Below are positions 23,885 to 33,106 of a DNA stretch of 64,000 nucleotides, piece by piece (within the stretch, counting starts at the first letter, position 1; every line of letters begins with the position of its first letter). Below the pieces are notes generated by a model. The model saw only the letters and a list, made by a program, of their open reading frames with translations, did not search any database and was not told the DNA's origin. The position numbers and the translations under genes are program-made. Source of the DNA: Isoetes taiwanensis (taxonomy: Eukaryota; Streptophyta; Lycopodiopsida; Isoetales; Isoetaceae); the NCBI GenBank assembly GCA_021234155.1, contig JAJEKV010000005.1, positions 9,914,572 to 9,978,571 on the forward strand, given 5' to 3'.

Positions 23885-24780
23885 ATATATTCCATACAAT
23901 ATTATATCACAACCAAATCCAGGCCTTCTATAAGGCACTCCTCTCTCCAACAAAAGGGTTTCCCCCTACAACCCAAAAACAGGCTTTTTATGAAGTTTAG
24001 TAAATTACAGTTTTCAAATCCACTGTACTTATAACTAAATGTCATGCACCACTTGATGTGATGGTTAATTGGCTCTCATAACATAGTAATATCTCTAGTC
24101 CTCCGTGATCTGCTGTGAACTTGCCTAGAGATGTTACTCCGTGATCTGCTGTGAACATAGTAACATCTCTAGGCAAGTTCACAGCAGATCACGGAGGACT
24201 TCTATTCAAACAATTGACGAGGGTCACTAGTCATGTTGATTTGAGAATCCATTATTCCAAGACATTTTCCGAAGGGACGCAACTGAACGTCAATTAGTCG
24301 ACTGTAATTTATTTGTCGTTTTAAGTTTTCAACGCTTGTTACAGCAAGAGATGGGCGTGGGTCGTCAGAAATTGAGTGGGCAAGCCGTGTTGGTGGCAAG
24401 CATGGGCACTGGTCTGAATTGACATGGCCGACTGCCGAAGATCAGGGGGAGCACCTTCTATGCATGTGTGCTTCGTTCTATGCTTGTGTATATAAATGGA
24501 GGAATTCGAAGGAAGCGGATTAAAGCTGAAGATGGGAAGGGCCTTTAATTCTGGCGCCTTGCCTTGGAGTTTCGTCATTTTTTCCTTTTTTCACATAATG
24601 GTTGTGTGAGGGCTCAAATCCATAGTGGCGAGATGTTAGCCATGGCTATGGCTTGGTTATGGCTCTTGGATTCACCCCAGCAACAACTAATGACTTAATG
24701 GAATCTCCGCCTCACATGTAGATTCGTCCAGATATAGGCAAGCTATGGTATTTCTGAATATGTTGTAGTACTATGATTTA
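23885..24780. repeat. Dispersed repeat A, copy 1 (partner 54270-55450)
   Basis: Shares long near-identical blocks with the 54-kb region. These include CTTCTATTCAAACA(A/G)TTGACG, the TATAAATGGAGGAATTCGAA block and GGATTCACCCCAGCAACAAC. A minus-strand open frame of 65 codons (24399-24202) is preserved in the other copy (54738-54541) with several conservative changes, which hints at descent from coding DNA. It carries no known motif. The 54-kb copy has extra sequence between the TATAAATGG block and the GGATTCACC block. Confidence 0.8.
24097..24200. repeat. 42-bp perfect inverted repeat
   Basis: The arm 24097-24138 (AGTCCTCCGTGATCTGCTGT..) is exactly complementary to 24159-24200, with a 20-nt spacer that itself repeats TCCGTGATCTGCTGTGAACA. 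The related copy at 54.5 kb has only one arm, so the inversion arose in this copy. Confidence 0.95.
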
Positions 24781-24785
24781 AGGAA

Positions 24786-24904
24786 GGAGAAATTTTTTGC
24801 ACCTGGAAATTTCGGGGAGAAATTTTCGGCTGACCTGGCATGCCATGGCTCTGCCAGGTCAGCTGGAAATTTCCCCAGGAATTTCCAGGTGCAAAAAATT
24901 CTCC
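24786..24904. repeat. Long fold-back, 119 bp (MITE- or miRNA-precursor-like)
   Basis: Left arm GGAGAAATTTTTTGCACCTG..CTGACCTGGCA pairs with right arm TGCCAGGTCAG..CAGGTGCAAAAAATTCTCC over about 54 bp, with a few mismatches and single-base gaps around TGCCATGGCTC. No target duplication is visible at its edges. Confidence 0.9.
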
Positions 24905-26310
24905 GATGAAATTTTAGCCTCCTTGAAATTTTTTCCCCTTCTCGCCCAGAGGATCCTTGGCGCTAGTGCAGTTGCGGGCCGATTCTTGCAATGTTTCTGT
25001 AGATTAGGGTCGTAGGATGCTAGATCTTGTCGGTGAAATGTGAGCGCATGTCATCGCCATGATTTTTGGGGAGTTTTGTTGAGTATTTGAAGAGTTTTTG
25101 CCGAGTTCAGGTTCTTGGCGAGTTTTTTGGGAGTTTTGGAGGATCTTTAACCGTTTTGGCGACTCTAGAGCAACTTAGTTGTTGTGCAATGGCATTTACA
25201 TAAGCGAGTTTTAATTTGGATTATGTTTTGATGATTTTTCCTTCTTTAACTGTCTTTTTCTTGCAGATCTTGCTAGTTAATCAAGAAAGGAAGTGCATGC
25301 AAATGGTAGATGAGCTGCTGTTACAATCGATTTAGGGGGGCAATGCCTTCAATATTAGTGGCAAGGTCAGAGCTCCAAAAACTGCAAAAACTGATAACAC
25401 GCTAATAGTCAAATGTGTAAGGGTTAGGAGTTACCCACGGACCAAGTGTCAGGAGACTATAAACCTGGGCCAAAATTACAAGAATCACAGTATCAAAAAA
25501 AGGAGAAATGATCCATGAGGGTCCTCGGAAACCACGGTTACACCGGGATCAGGAATACAAGAATTACAGCATCAACATGGGGAAACCAACTATGAGGATG
25601 CCTGGAAGCCACAGGGCTATGCCGAAATCAAGAATTTTAATATATACAGGCTCAACAGAGGGGGGCTTTCCCTTGGTGCCCTCCAGAAGTGACAAGTGCT
25701 ACACTGCGAAAAATGCAGGGGCCATTGGCCAACTAAGAATCAACTTGATAGTAATCAAATAGTTAATAGCTCACGCAAGTGAGCAAAAAGAATAGGACTA
25801 TGCCATCCCAGATGCAAAAAAGACCAACAAGATATAACCCCAAGGCCGACACAATGATATCCAACTAGAATAAGAGGCCCCGAGGAGGGGGGGGGGGGGA
25901 CTCTGCACAACAACATAGATTCAACATAGAGGAAATGATGATGAGGAATGCAAGAACAACTAAGCTTTTATAGGAGAGTGAGCCAAAGAAGGCATGCATG
26001 ATAGAAAGCCTGAGCCATATGAGGACGGGACCCAGAAGGAGAGCTGGCGCCAAAACTGGCGCCCCTTTTCCTGGAATGATAGCCCAAGGCTATCTATGGG
26101 AGACTACTGGGAGGAAGGAGGACACTTTATGATATATCCAAGACCGAAACTAGATGTCGATTAGATGAACAGACAAATAGAATGGTAGAAGCATGGAGTG
26201 GAGCTACATAACTAGGTGGGAAGATTGACAGATAGCTCCAAGGTAAATGATAGCCAAATTGGATCGAACTTCACTTGCTGGGAGGAACAAAAAGACTACC
26301 TCAAAAAAGG
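24905..26310. other. No gene seen
   Basis: Contains two similar blocks (GAATCAC/TACAG-(T/C)ATCAA.., near 25480 and 25565) and a run of 11 G at 25886-25900. No recognisable coding sequence. Confidence 0.5.
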
Positions 26311-26902
26311 TAACCGCCAGCACTAGATTAATCTGCACACTAACATACCACAATGATTTTCACTTGGCACACCATACCAATTCTTAAGCATGCTAGGAGG
26401 TTGTTTTAAACGGTATACATATTGGCTCTTTGGATGATTTCTAACTGGTTTGTTATTTCTAGGTATGCACAACTTTTGACATTCCAAAAAGTCATATCTT
26501 TGACATTTGATGCAACAAAGGAGAGATTATAGAGGCTTTTGAACAACAAACAATATATCTGATTTGCTATCATGTAATTTACAAAGTCTCAGTTGTTTTT
26601 CCCTGCCATTGCTCTATGATGTGCTCCAACAAATTTTGCTCACAAGATTATACACACAATCAGATCAACTTGTTTGGTTTTTGTTGGCATTAGCACGCCG
26701 TGTAGAGAAAGAGAAAAAAATTTCAAATTGTCACGAACATGGTTGATAGAGTAATAAAATAGCATAAGCTATTAATGCCCGTTTTAATGTGACTTTTTCC
26801 ATGCCTGTATTTGAAATTTGAAACCATAAAAGATCACAATTTCCTCTACTCCCTCCTTTCAACACACTATCATACAATGCTATATCTGGCAATAGGCCAT
26901 CG
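26311..26902. repeat. Dispersed repeat B, copy 1 (partner 57958-58552)
   Basis: Closely similar over about 590 bp to the 58-kb region in the same orientation. The minus strand of the partner holds an open frame (58200-57970) with NNKLVRNYPKSHYVYNLKQP. The equivalent here has several substitutions, so the repeat probably contains an old exon. Confidence 0.8.
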
Positions 26903-27123
26903 ATGCTATATCTGGCCAAATATACATTACCACTTACATATTCATACGCTAGATTGAGGATCAGAAAAGATATAACCCATGGTATCGTTGGGACCGAGTA
27001 AAACATTTGCAAAATCAAAAATAGGAATATACAGTGATTTGTATAGTTTGCAAAGGTATGTTTGGAGACTTTTCTTTATACAAATGCATTTAAGTCGCAT
27101 TTGATTAAAGTGATTCTCATTTG

Positions 27124-27128
27124 CTTCC
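27124..27128. repeat. Target-site duplication of the chromovirus, left (CTTCC)
   Basis: CTTCC directly precedes the 5' LTR and is repeated directly after the 3' LTR at 41828-41832. Confidence 0.9.
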
Positions 27129-28742
27129 TGTGACGTTCTAGGGGAATATACGCTATAAATACGTATATTTCTGGACCCGTCACCATACAAGTCCACCTAT
27201 GTAGCCTTGTATGCCTTAGAAAGTGGCAAGGGGTACACATCTAAGTTAATTGTTTAACTTAGATAACCTTAGGATAAGGCCCATTTCCACATGGCCTTAT
27301 CCTATTGGGCAACCGCCACACAGTCTCATCCTAGTGGTGCCACGTGGCATCCTATGTGGACCCTAACCTATATTAGCATAAACCCTAACCCTAGGCCTCT
27401 TTCCAGCCCCAGCACCCAGAGACTCATCTACGCACTCGAAACCTCGTTTCGAGTATCGTTTGCTGTGGCATAGATTGATGCAGCAGCCCCCCTGAGGGTA
27501 GATCCATTCTTGGAGGGAGAGTAGCTTCACGCGATTCGAAGGCCATGGAGACGCCCGGGATTGGAGGGAGTGCTTCAGGAGCAGGTATGTGGAGTAGTGG
27601 CCATAGTAGTTCATCTGGAATTAGCACTCCAGATGAGTTAGTATCTTGTATCTAGAGTCGAGCCATCCTAGGACCCTCATACATCATCTTGAACCCTAAT
27701 CAAGGAACCCTAACTGTAAGTTAGATTTGTATGATTAGGTTAAGATGTTCTTATGATTATTCTCATGATGTGATGATTATGTGATGACGGTTGATCATGT
27801 TTGCTCCTCTTGTATTGGGAAGGGGGGTAGAGACCTAGAGCCATATGTAATATGCTCCTAGATTAGATCCCTTAGTTCCTATTAGTTGCGGCCTGTGCAT
27901 AGGAACCCACCGGGCTATGGACGGGGCTAGAGGCAAGATGGAGGGAGGATCCCTGCCGAGTGGGGACTACGGGGGATCCCATAGTGGGCTAGGCTTATGG
28001 TCGGTCACCTCGTGTGGGCCGAGCATGGGTCCGACACCTCCTGGGGCGATGGTGTCGCCCTGCCTCTCAAGAGTTGCAAGTGTCAGCTTGGCTCTTGTTT
28101 TGGGGGATTCAGTCGGGTATGAATCGTGTGTCACCATGATTCTCTAGCCGCCCGTGGAGCCTCTAGACCCCGGGAAGGGGAGATGCAACCCTTCCTACCT
28201 CGACGGACCAGGGAGATGCAACCTGGAGTAGTCCCGATGGGTGATGCCATGGGATTGCAATCCCAAGGTTAGAGTCATGTCAGAGCCTGATCTAGCCCAT
28301 CTGCAAAGTATGCACAGGAGGGGCGGATGGAGTGGTCAACCCTAGCCATTGTCTTATGCCAGCCCCGCCATTGTTATGACTCGGTCTGCTCTATCTTGAG
28401 GCCTATCCAGTCAGTCGACTTCCCTATGTGTCGGAGCCCGGGTAGGAGCTCTCCTGTTTTATGGTATATGATTATGTTCATTGCATCTATGGATATGTGG
28501 ATGGGCTACCCTTCGAGGTAGCATTTGTATGGTTGATGTTAGTTCTGACGTGTTTATCGCTTTCGCTGTTATAGGAGCCCATATAGGGGAAGGGCGCGCA
28601 AGACACCTTCGTGTCCCCTCCCCGCACTAGGGTCACCCCAGAGTGCGGGGAAGACGGAGGGCCTGTGCGGTTGTTGAGCCGGATGGGGGATTTCCTGCCG
28701 AGTGTATGGCCGGGTGCCGTATGTTTAGCAGGGAGCGTCACA
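27129..28742 (+). mobile_element. 5' LTR of the Ty3/gypsy chromovirus
   Basis: 1614 bp, starting TGTGACG and ending CGTCACA, 7-bp perfect inverted ends. It aligns end to end with 40187-41827. By eye I count about 30 substitutions, mostly transitions, and four indels. The largest indel is 28 bp present only in the 3' LTR near 40981-41008. That gives about 98% identity, a fairly recent insertion. An internal near-palindrome, AATATACG..CGTATATT, lies close to the left end. Confidence 0.95.
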
Positions 28743-28743
28743 A

Positions 28744-28755
28744 TGGTATCAGAGC
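28744..28755 (+). promoter_or_regulatory. Primer-binding site (initiator tRNA-Met)
   Basis: TGGTATCAGAGC begins 2 nt after the 5' LTR. It is complementary to the 3' end of plant initiator tRNA-Met, the usual primer of plant LTR retrotransposons. Confidence 0.93.
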
Positions 28756-29358
28756 GATGTGCTTGGTTGACCAGGAACTAGCACTGACCATAACCATGAA
28801 AGTAATCTAACAGGCCTATAGGGGTGTGAAATAAAAAAAAAATTCCACCATCGAACCTCGAAAATAGGAGGAAAATTTTCTCCTAGGTAGTGGGTCCGAA
28901 ATTAGGTTAATTAGACAAAGAAATGAATGAGTCAAATTCATCTTCTAGTAAATTTGGAGTGAAAGTTATGCATCTGCATCAAATTTCACCTAAAATGGGT
29001 CGAAGAATTATGCCAATCTGAGGCCCGAGTGAAAAATGTTGCAAATCCATAATTAATACTTCAAACTATCAGGAAAATTAAAAATTCTAAGGTATAATAT
29101 GAAATTAAGTATGTATACCAGTAATTAAATATATTAATAATTAGGGTACATTGGTGTAATTAATAAGGGGGGCTAATAAGTAGGCCTATTAATGGTAGGA
29201 GAATATTCCCAAGGACCCTCCTTTTTAAATATCCCTGACACCTCATTTTCCCTCCAACATTTCCCTCCACCTTATCTCTCTTGATCAGCCTTACATCATC
29301 CATTTTCTAGACCGTTAAGCAAACAAACAGCTAGGAAGGGGAGAGGCCTACACTCTCG
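28756..29358. other. Untranslated leader of the chromovirus
   Basis: AT-rich sequence with no open frame of note, ending in a GC-rich change at about 29330, just before the H3-fold ORF. Confidence 0.6.
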
Positions 29359-30432
29359 ATGGCGCAGGTAGCAGCAGGTCGCCACGTCAAGAAGGTTCCG
29401 CCACACCTTCGACCGAAGCCGGGCGACGAGGCGTTTTCCTCCAGCGATGAGACCTTCCACGTTTCCCAGGAGGAGGGCGCAGGTAGCAGTAGCAGCTCTT
29501 CGTCGGCGGGCACCCAACGAACTGACGAATCCCGCCATTTTGAAGCCTCGACTGATGTGGAGGTGGAGCAATAGGAGGAGAACCAGGAACAGCCGCAGCA
29601 GCAGACCCAAGAGGCGGGCCCTTCGGCAGCAAAGAAGAAGGGCAAGAACAAGGTTGCAGAGTGGCCGGAGGACAGGGCAGCACGAAAGAAGAGAGAGAGT
29701 GAGCTGCTTGAGAAGGAGCGTAGAACTAAGAGGAGGAACGATCGGCCCCGAGGGACCGTAGTGATTGAGAAGCCTCCCCGATGCGAAGAAGAGGAGGTGG
29801 AGGAAGGAGGAGATGGCGAGGAAGACCCGGAGGAGGAAGACAACGAAGTCGTCGGGGAACCTTCAAACCCCGACGCAAGACCACCTTACCCGAAGTGGCC
29901 CACCCCACCCAAGGTGGTCAAGAAGCAGAAGGCCGGCGAGCGACCGTTCGCCCTGAGGGAGGAGCGCCTCTTCAGATGCCGCCTCAAGGCGTACGAAGAA
30001 TACCTCCGTCGTTGGACGAGGTATAACGACTGGTACTGCCGCCAGAACGTCCAGCGCTACGTGGAGGGGAGCCAACCGAGCAAGAACCAGCCCAAGCCTC
30101 TGCCGCCACGACCGGAGAAGCCCAAGAAGGCCCATCACGGGCCAAATTCTAGGCATGCCCGAGTTTTTCGGGAGATTAGGCACTTTCAACAGTGCACTAA
30201 TCTCCTGATTAGGAAGGCACCTTTCGAGCGGCTCATGCGGGAGGTGATGCAGGACTTCGTCACCGACTACAGGGTGACGTCGCTCACAACAAGGGTGTTG
30301 CAGGTTGCTGCGGAGGCCGAGCTCACCCAATTGTTCGAGGAAGGAAACCTCTGCGCGATCCACGCGAAGAGGGTAACGGTGATGCCCAAGGATTTGCACT
30401 TGGCATGCCAGATCCGCAAGGAATATCCTTGA
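29359..30432 (+). CDS. Histone H3-fold protein encoded in the retrotransposon (one internal TAG)
   Basis: The frame runs from ATG 29359 to TGA 30430 (357 codons) with one TAG at codon 72 (29572-29574). Residues ~263-357 are an H3 histone fold: [17 protein letters not shown] (alpha-N/alpha-1), [12 protein letters not shown] (loop 1), [17 protein letters not shown] (alpha-2) and [18 protein letters not shown] (loop 2/alpha-3). More than half of the positions equal canonical H3, and the end falls where H3 ends. The spacing of loop 1 is that of H3, without the insertion typical of plant CENH3. In place of the short H3 tail there are about 260 residues: a Ser-rich start, a Lys/Arg segment (~90-125), an acidic block (~136-160) and a basic, Pro-rich linker. 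The canonical tail (ARTKQTARKS) is absent. Likely a nuclear, chromatin-associated protein; this function is inferred. The TAG is one C-to-T change from CAG. Confidence 0.9.
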
Positions 30433-30994
30433 GGATAATTTCGTAGTAACGTATGTAAATTGACCAAATTTTCCTTATAAATATATAAAATTTTGTTTTG
30501 TAAATGAATTTGAATTTAGTATGAAATTGTGCTTAATAGCTCAAATTTTACTTTAGTTTTGACCATTAAAATTGGAATGTTCAAAGTAAAATTAATTAGT
30601 AAGCATTCTAATTAAATTAGTCAAAATCTGGAAAAAAAATTCCAAAACCGGGTTGCATCGCGCAAAACCCATCTGCGTTCGCGACGCAGAGCCATTTTGC
30701 GCGAACCAACCCGATTTCAGCGTTCTGACGCTAATTTATGTTCAATTTGCATAAGAAAAGTTGATAGTTAGACTAGGATCATACCAAAAAGTCATATTAG
30801 GATCTCTAAATTTCCTGAAACTCCTCATAGAAACAAAAAAACCTGAAATCGGGTTGCATCGCGCGAATGCTGCCTCCGTTCGCGACGCAGAGCCATTTTG
30901 CGCGAACCAACCCGGTTTCGCCCATTTTTGCCCAATTTGACCAATTTTCATCCAACAAACTGCCATGTAGTGTTTCTTGCTTTGCTTTGTTTAG
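30433..30994. other. AT-rich spacer, possible intron of the 5' gene region
   Basis: The sequence switches sharply from GC-rich coding to AT-rich after the H3-fold stop. It contains GTAACG/GTATGT words near 30449-30460 and ends in a pyrimidine-rich tract plus TTTAG at 30990-30994 before the next open frame, as an intron would. Splicing is not proven. Confidence 0.4.
30648..30918. repeat. GC-rich 70-bp hairpin motif, two copies
   Basis: CGGGTTGCATCGCGC..CTGCGTTCGCGACGCAGAGCC..TTTTGCGCGAACCAACCCG occurs at about 30648-30718 and 30848-30918. Each has an inner stem (CTGCGTTCGCGACGCAG in copy 1) and an outer stem (CGGGTT..AACCCG with GCGCAAAA..TTTTGCGC in copy 1). They stand out in AT-rich surroundings. 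Confidence 0.9.
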
Positions 30995-31632
30995 ATTTGC
31001 GTCAACATCAGGAACCCATCATTCCAGAAGAAGAATTCCAGCAGATCCAAAGCAGGCTGTATAAGCCAGGAAGAGGCCCAAGCTCCAGCCGACCAGTGCG
31101 CTCCAGAAGTATGCGCGAAGCTTCTAGCAGCATCAACTTGGAAAATGCGACTACGATGTGGAGAGATCACGAAGATCTTATAGCAATAGATGTTTTCGGC
31201 GAAGCAGCTTAGAGGAGAGGTACGGGAACCACGTGCCCGAACAGGGGTAAATCACTCAGGTACTATCTTCCGGTCCTTAGCCAAGGGCAGATGATAGTCT
31301 TCCACAAGGAGTTCAGCCCAAGAGGTGAAGAATCCGTGGCGCTCCTCATAGCACTCTCAGGGTTTGGGCAGCATGCCAGAATAGATCACGCAGTAGATCA
31401 TGTTATCCTCTTCAAGAGATCCGTAGCTCTTCATTCTCTCGACTTCGCAAGGGGCCACCTCAGGAATGCACACTTGTCAGTAGTGGCGGCAACGGTACCA
31501 GAACTTCCGGCACCACAGATGGCAAGAGCATTGGAAGGAGGATCAGCGGCAAGAATCCTGCAGAACGTCGGCAAGGGGATAGGATTGAAGAATGTCAAGA
31601 ACTTCTTCAAGTCCATGAGGAGGCACCGATGA
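30995..31632 (+). CDS. Second extra ORF of the retrotransposon, unrecognised (one internal TAG)
   Basis: The frame is open from the putative acceptor at 30994 to TGA 31630, about 212 codons, with one in-frame TAG at 31210-31212. It is in the same numerical frame as the H3-fold ORF. The first third is basic and Ser/Arg-rich (GRGPSSSRPVRSRSM). The second part (from 31291) is mixed hydrophobic, with VALLIALSGFGQHAR and a basic end, KNVKNFFKSMRRHR. No known domain is recognised, including capsid, envelope, RNase H or histone folds. Being inside the LTRs, GC-richer than its flanks and nearly stop-free, it was probably a protein of the element or a 5' extension of gag joined by splicing. Confidence 0.6.
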
Positions 31633-31849
31633 GAAAAATTTGCTTTGTTAATTAAGTAATTGTATTGAAAAATACTCTCTTCAGTTATTATCATGTACCT
31701 TTATATATATTAATTAATGTCTTACCATGATCTTAATTTGTAAGTGGAATTTTCATATGATTTCTTTTGTGCCTAACAATAATTCAAATATAAATAAGCT
31801 TGATTAATACCTAATCTAAATAACAAGTGTTGATCATCAATCCTTGCAG
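31633..31849. other. AT-rich spacer ending in a likely splice acceptor
   Basis: AT-rich, ending ATCAATCCTTGCAG at 31836-31849. The gag frame is open right back to this AG, about 33 codons before its first ATG at 31948, as expected if gag is joined to an upstream exon. Not proven. Confidence 0.45.
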
Positions 31850-33106
31850 CAAGGAATTCAGGTGCAGGATCCCAAGACCAGCGCCGACAACACAATCGAG
31901 TACCAAGGAACTTGTTCGGGAGCGAACAAAAAGACATTGAGCAAGACATGTCACCAGAGGCAATCAACGCAAGGTTGACACAGCTGAGGAACCAAATGCA
32001 ACAGCTGACCCATTGGGCGACACCACTGATGAATGCGCAGGAATATGGTCCTCTACCTCCACCTCCACCCTATGCGCAAGATGGTGACCAAGCCCCTCAG
32101 CAGGAAGGGGAAGGTAACCAGGGAAATGTCAGGGATAGGAGAAGAAAAAGAAGAACCAAGAGCCCAACATCATCTAGCTCAAGCTCAAGCTCATCAGGTA
32201 GCTCTTCCAGTGAGGACAACTCTAGCTCTGACAGTCAGTCTGACACATCTAGAGCAAGGAAAAGGGTAAGGAAAACAGATGAGTACCAGAAGAAAGTTGA
32301 CAGTGCTATGAGCAATGTGCGGAAGACTAGGAAGCTGGATCAATTCTCAAGGAAAGACAGGTCAGGTATGGAGGCCGAAGCTTGGCTTGACGAAATGGAA
32401 GAATTTGGCAACTCCTACGGCATGAAAGATAAAGACATAGGGAAATTTGCTACAGCTAACCTCATTGGTCCAGCAAGGATTTGGTGGAAAGGATATGCGA
32501 AATCTAACAAGCTAAAAAGGAACAATTGCAGATTCAAGACTTTCAGCAAGGCTTTTTCGTAAGCACTATGTGCCAAGATCTCATACTAGCAGGCAGATCC
32601 AGCAGTTTTACAGGTTGAACCAGGGTACCTTGTCAGTAGCAAAGTATACAGAGGAATTTATGCGGCTCAGACTCCATGTTCCCGGAGTATCAGAAAGGCA
32701 AGCGGTTGATACCTACATTGAAGGGTTGAACAGCAATATCAAAAGGCTAGTCCGAGCAATCAACCCAAAATCAGTGGCAGAAGCCGAGGATAAAGCCATA
32801 AGTTTGGAAGAAGCTCCAGCAACGCCAGGGGAGAAACAGTCGGCCTTCAAAGGAAAGTCAACAGGGCAGTACCAAGGGCAGTACCAGAGTAAGCAATCAG
32901 CAGCTACGCCATCAGGAGGCCAGCAGTAAGGAAGAGCTCAGGGTAAGAACTTTGGGGATCGTAAGCCGCAGAATGCATCAGGGGGTAGTGCCCTAAAGCG
33001 TCTTTTAGACAGTCTGACGAAGGAGAAGAGACAGGAGTGTATCGAGAAGAAGCTATGTTTCAAGTGCTTCCAGCCAGGGCACCGGACACATCAATGCCCA
33101 TTCGTC
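31850..33106 (+). pseudogene. gag: gag (capsid and nucleocapsid), frameshifted
   Basis: First ATG at 31948. The N-terminal part is Gln- and Ser-rich (a Ser run around 32172-32225). It is followed by the retrotransposon capsid-like helices EAEAWLDEMEEFG and IGPARIWWKGYA, then FYRLNQGTLSVAKYTEEFMR, a block typical of Ty3/gypsy gag. A zinc knuckle with C-x2-C-x4-H-x4-C spacing ([14 protein letters not shown]) lies at about 33056-33097. Damage: one extra T in the run 32553-32557 shifts the frame and stops it at 32560; a TAA stands at 32927-32929, where CAA would keep the frame. Beyond that the frame is continuous with protease and polymerase, so gag and pol formed one reading frame. Confidence 0.85.

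Noticed and set aside
29359-30432. Calling the H3-fold ORF a CENH3 (CENP-A)
   Set aside because: Loop 1 has canonical H3 length, the usual CENH3 Trp in that loop is absent, and QDF/MPKD motifs are H3-like. A long N-terminus alone does not make CENH3.
29296-30467. Several long minus-strand open frames opposite the H3-fold ORF
   Set aside because: They are antisense shadows of a GC-rich coding frame; none has a recognisable domain, while the plus frame does.
30995-31632. Possible H4-like partner: QHAR..D-V---KR resembles part of the H4 alpha-2/alpha-3 region
   Set aside because: Only a few residues match, two gaps are needed, and the preceding segment has Gly/Pro where H4 has a long helix. 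Not enough to call a second histone.
32551-32570. Programmed +1 frameshift site
   Set aside because: It lies within the capsid region and not between gag and pol, and a 1-nt slip in a T-run explains it more simply.
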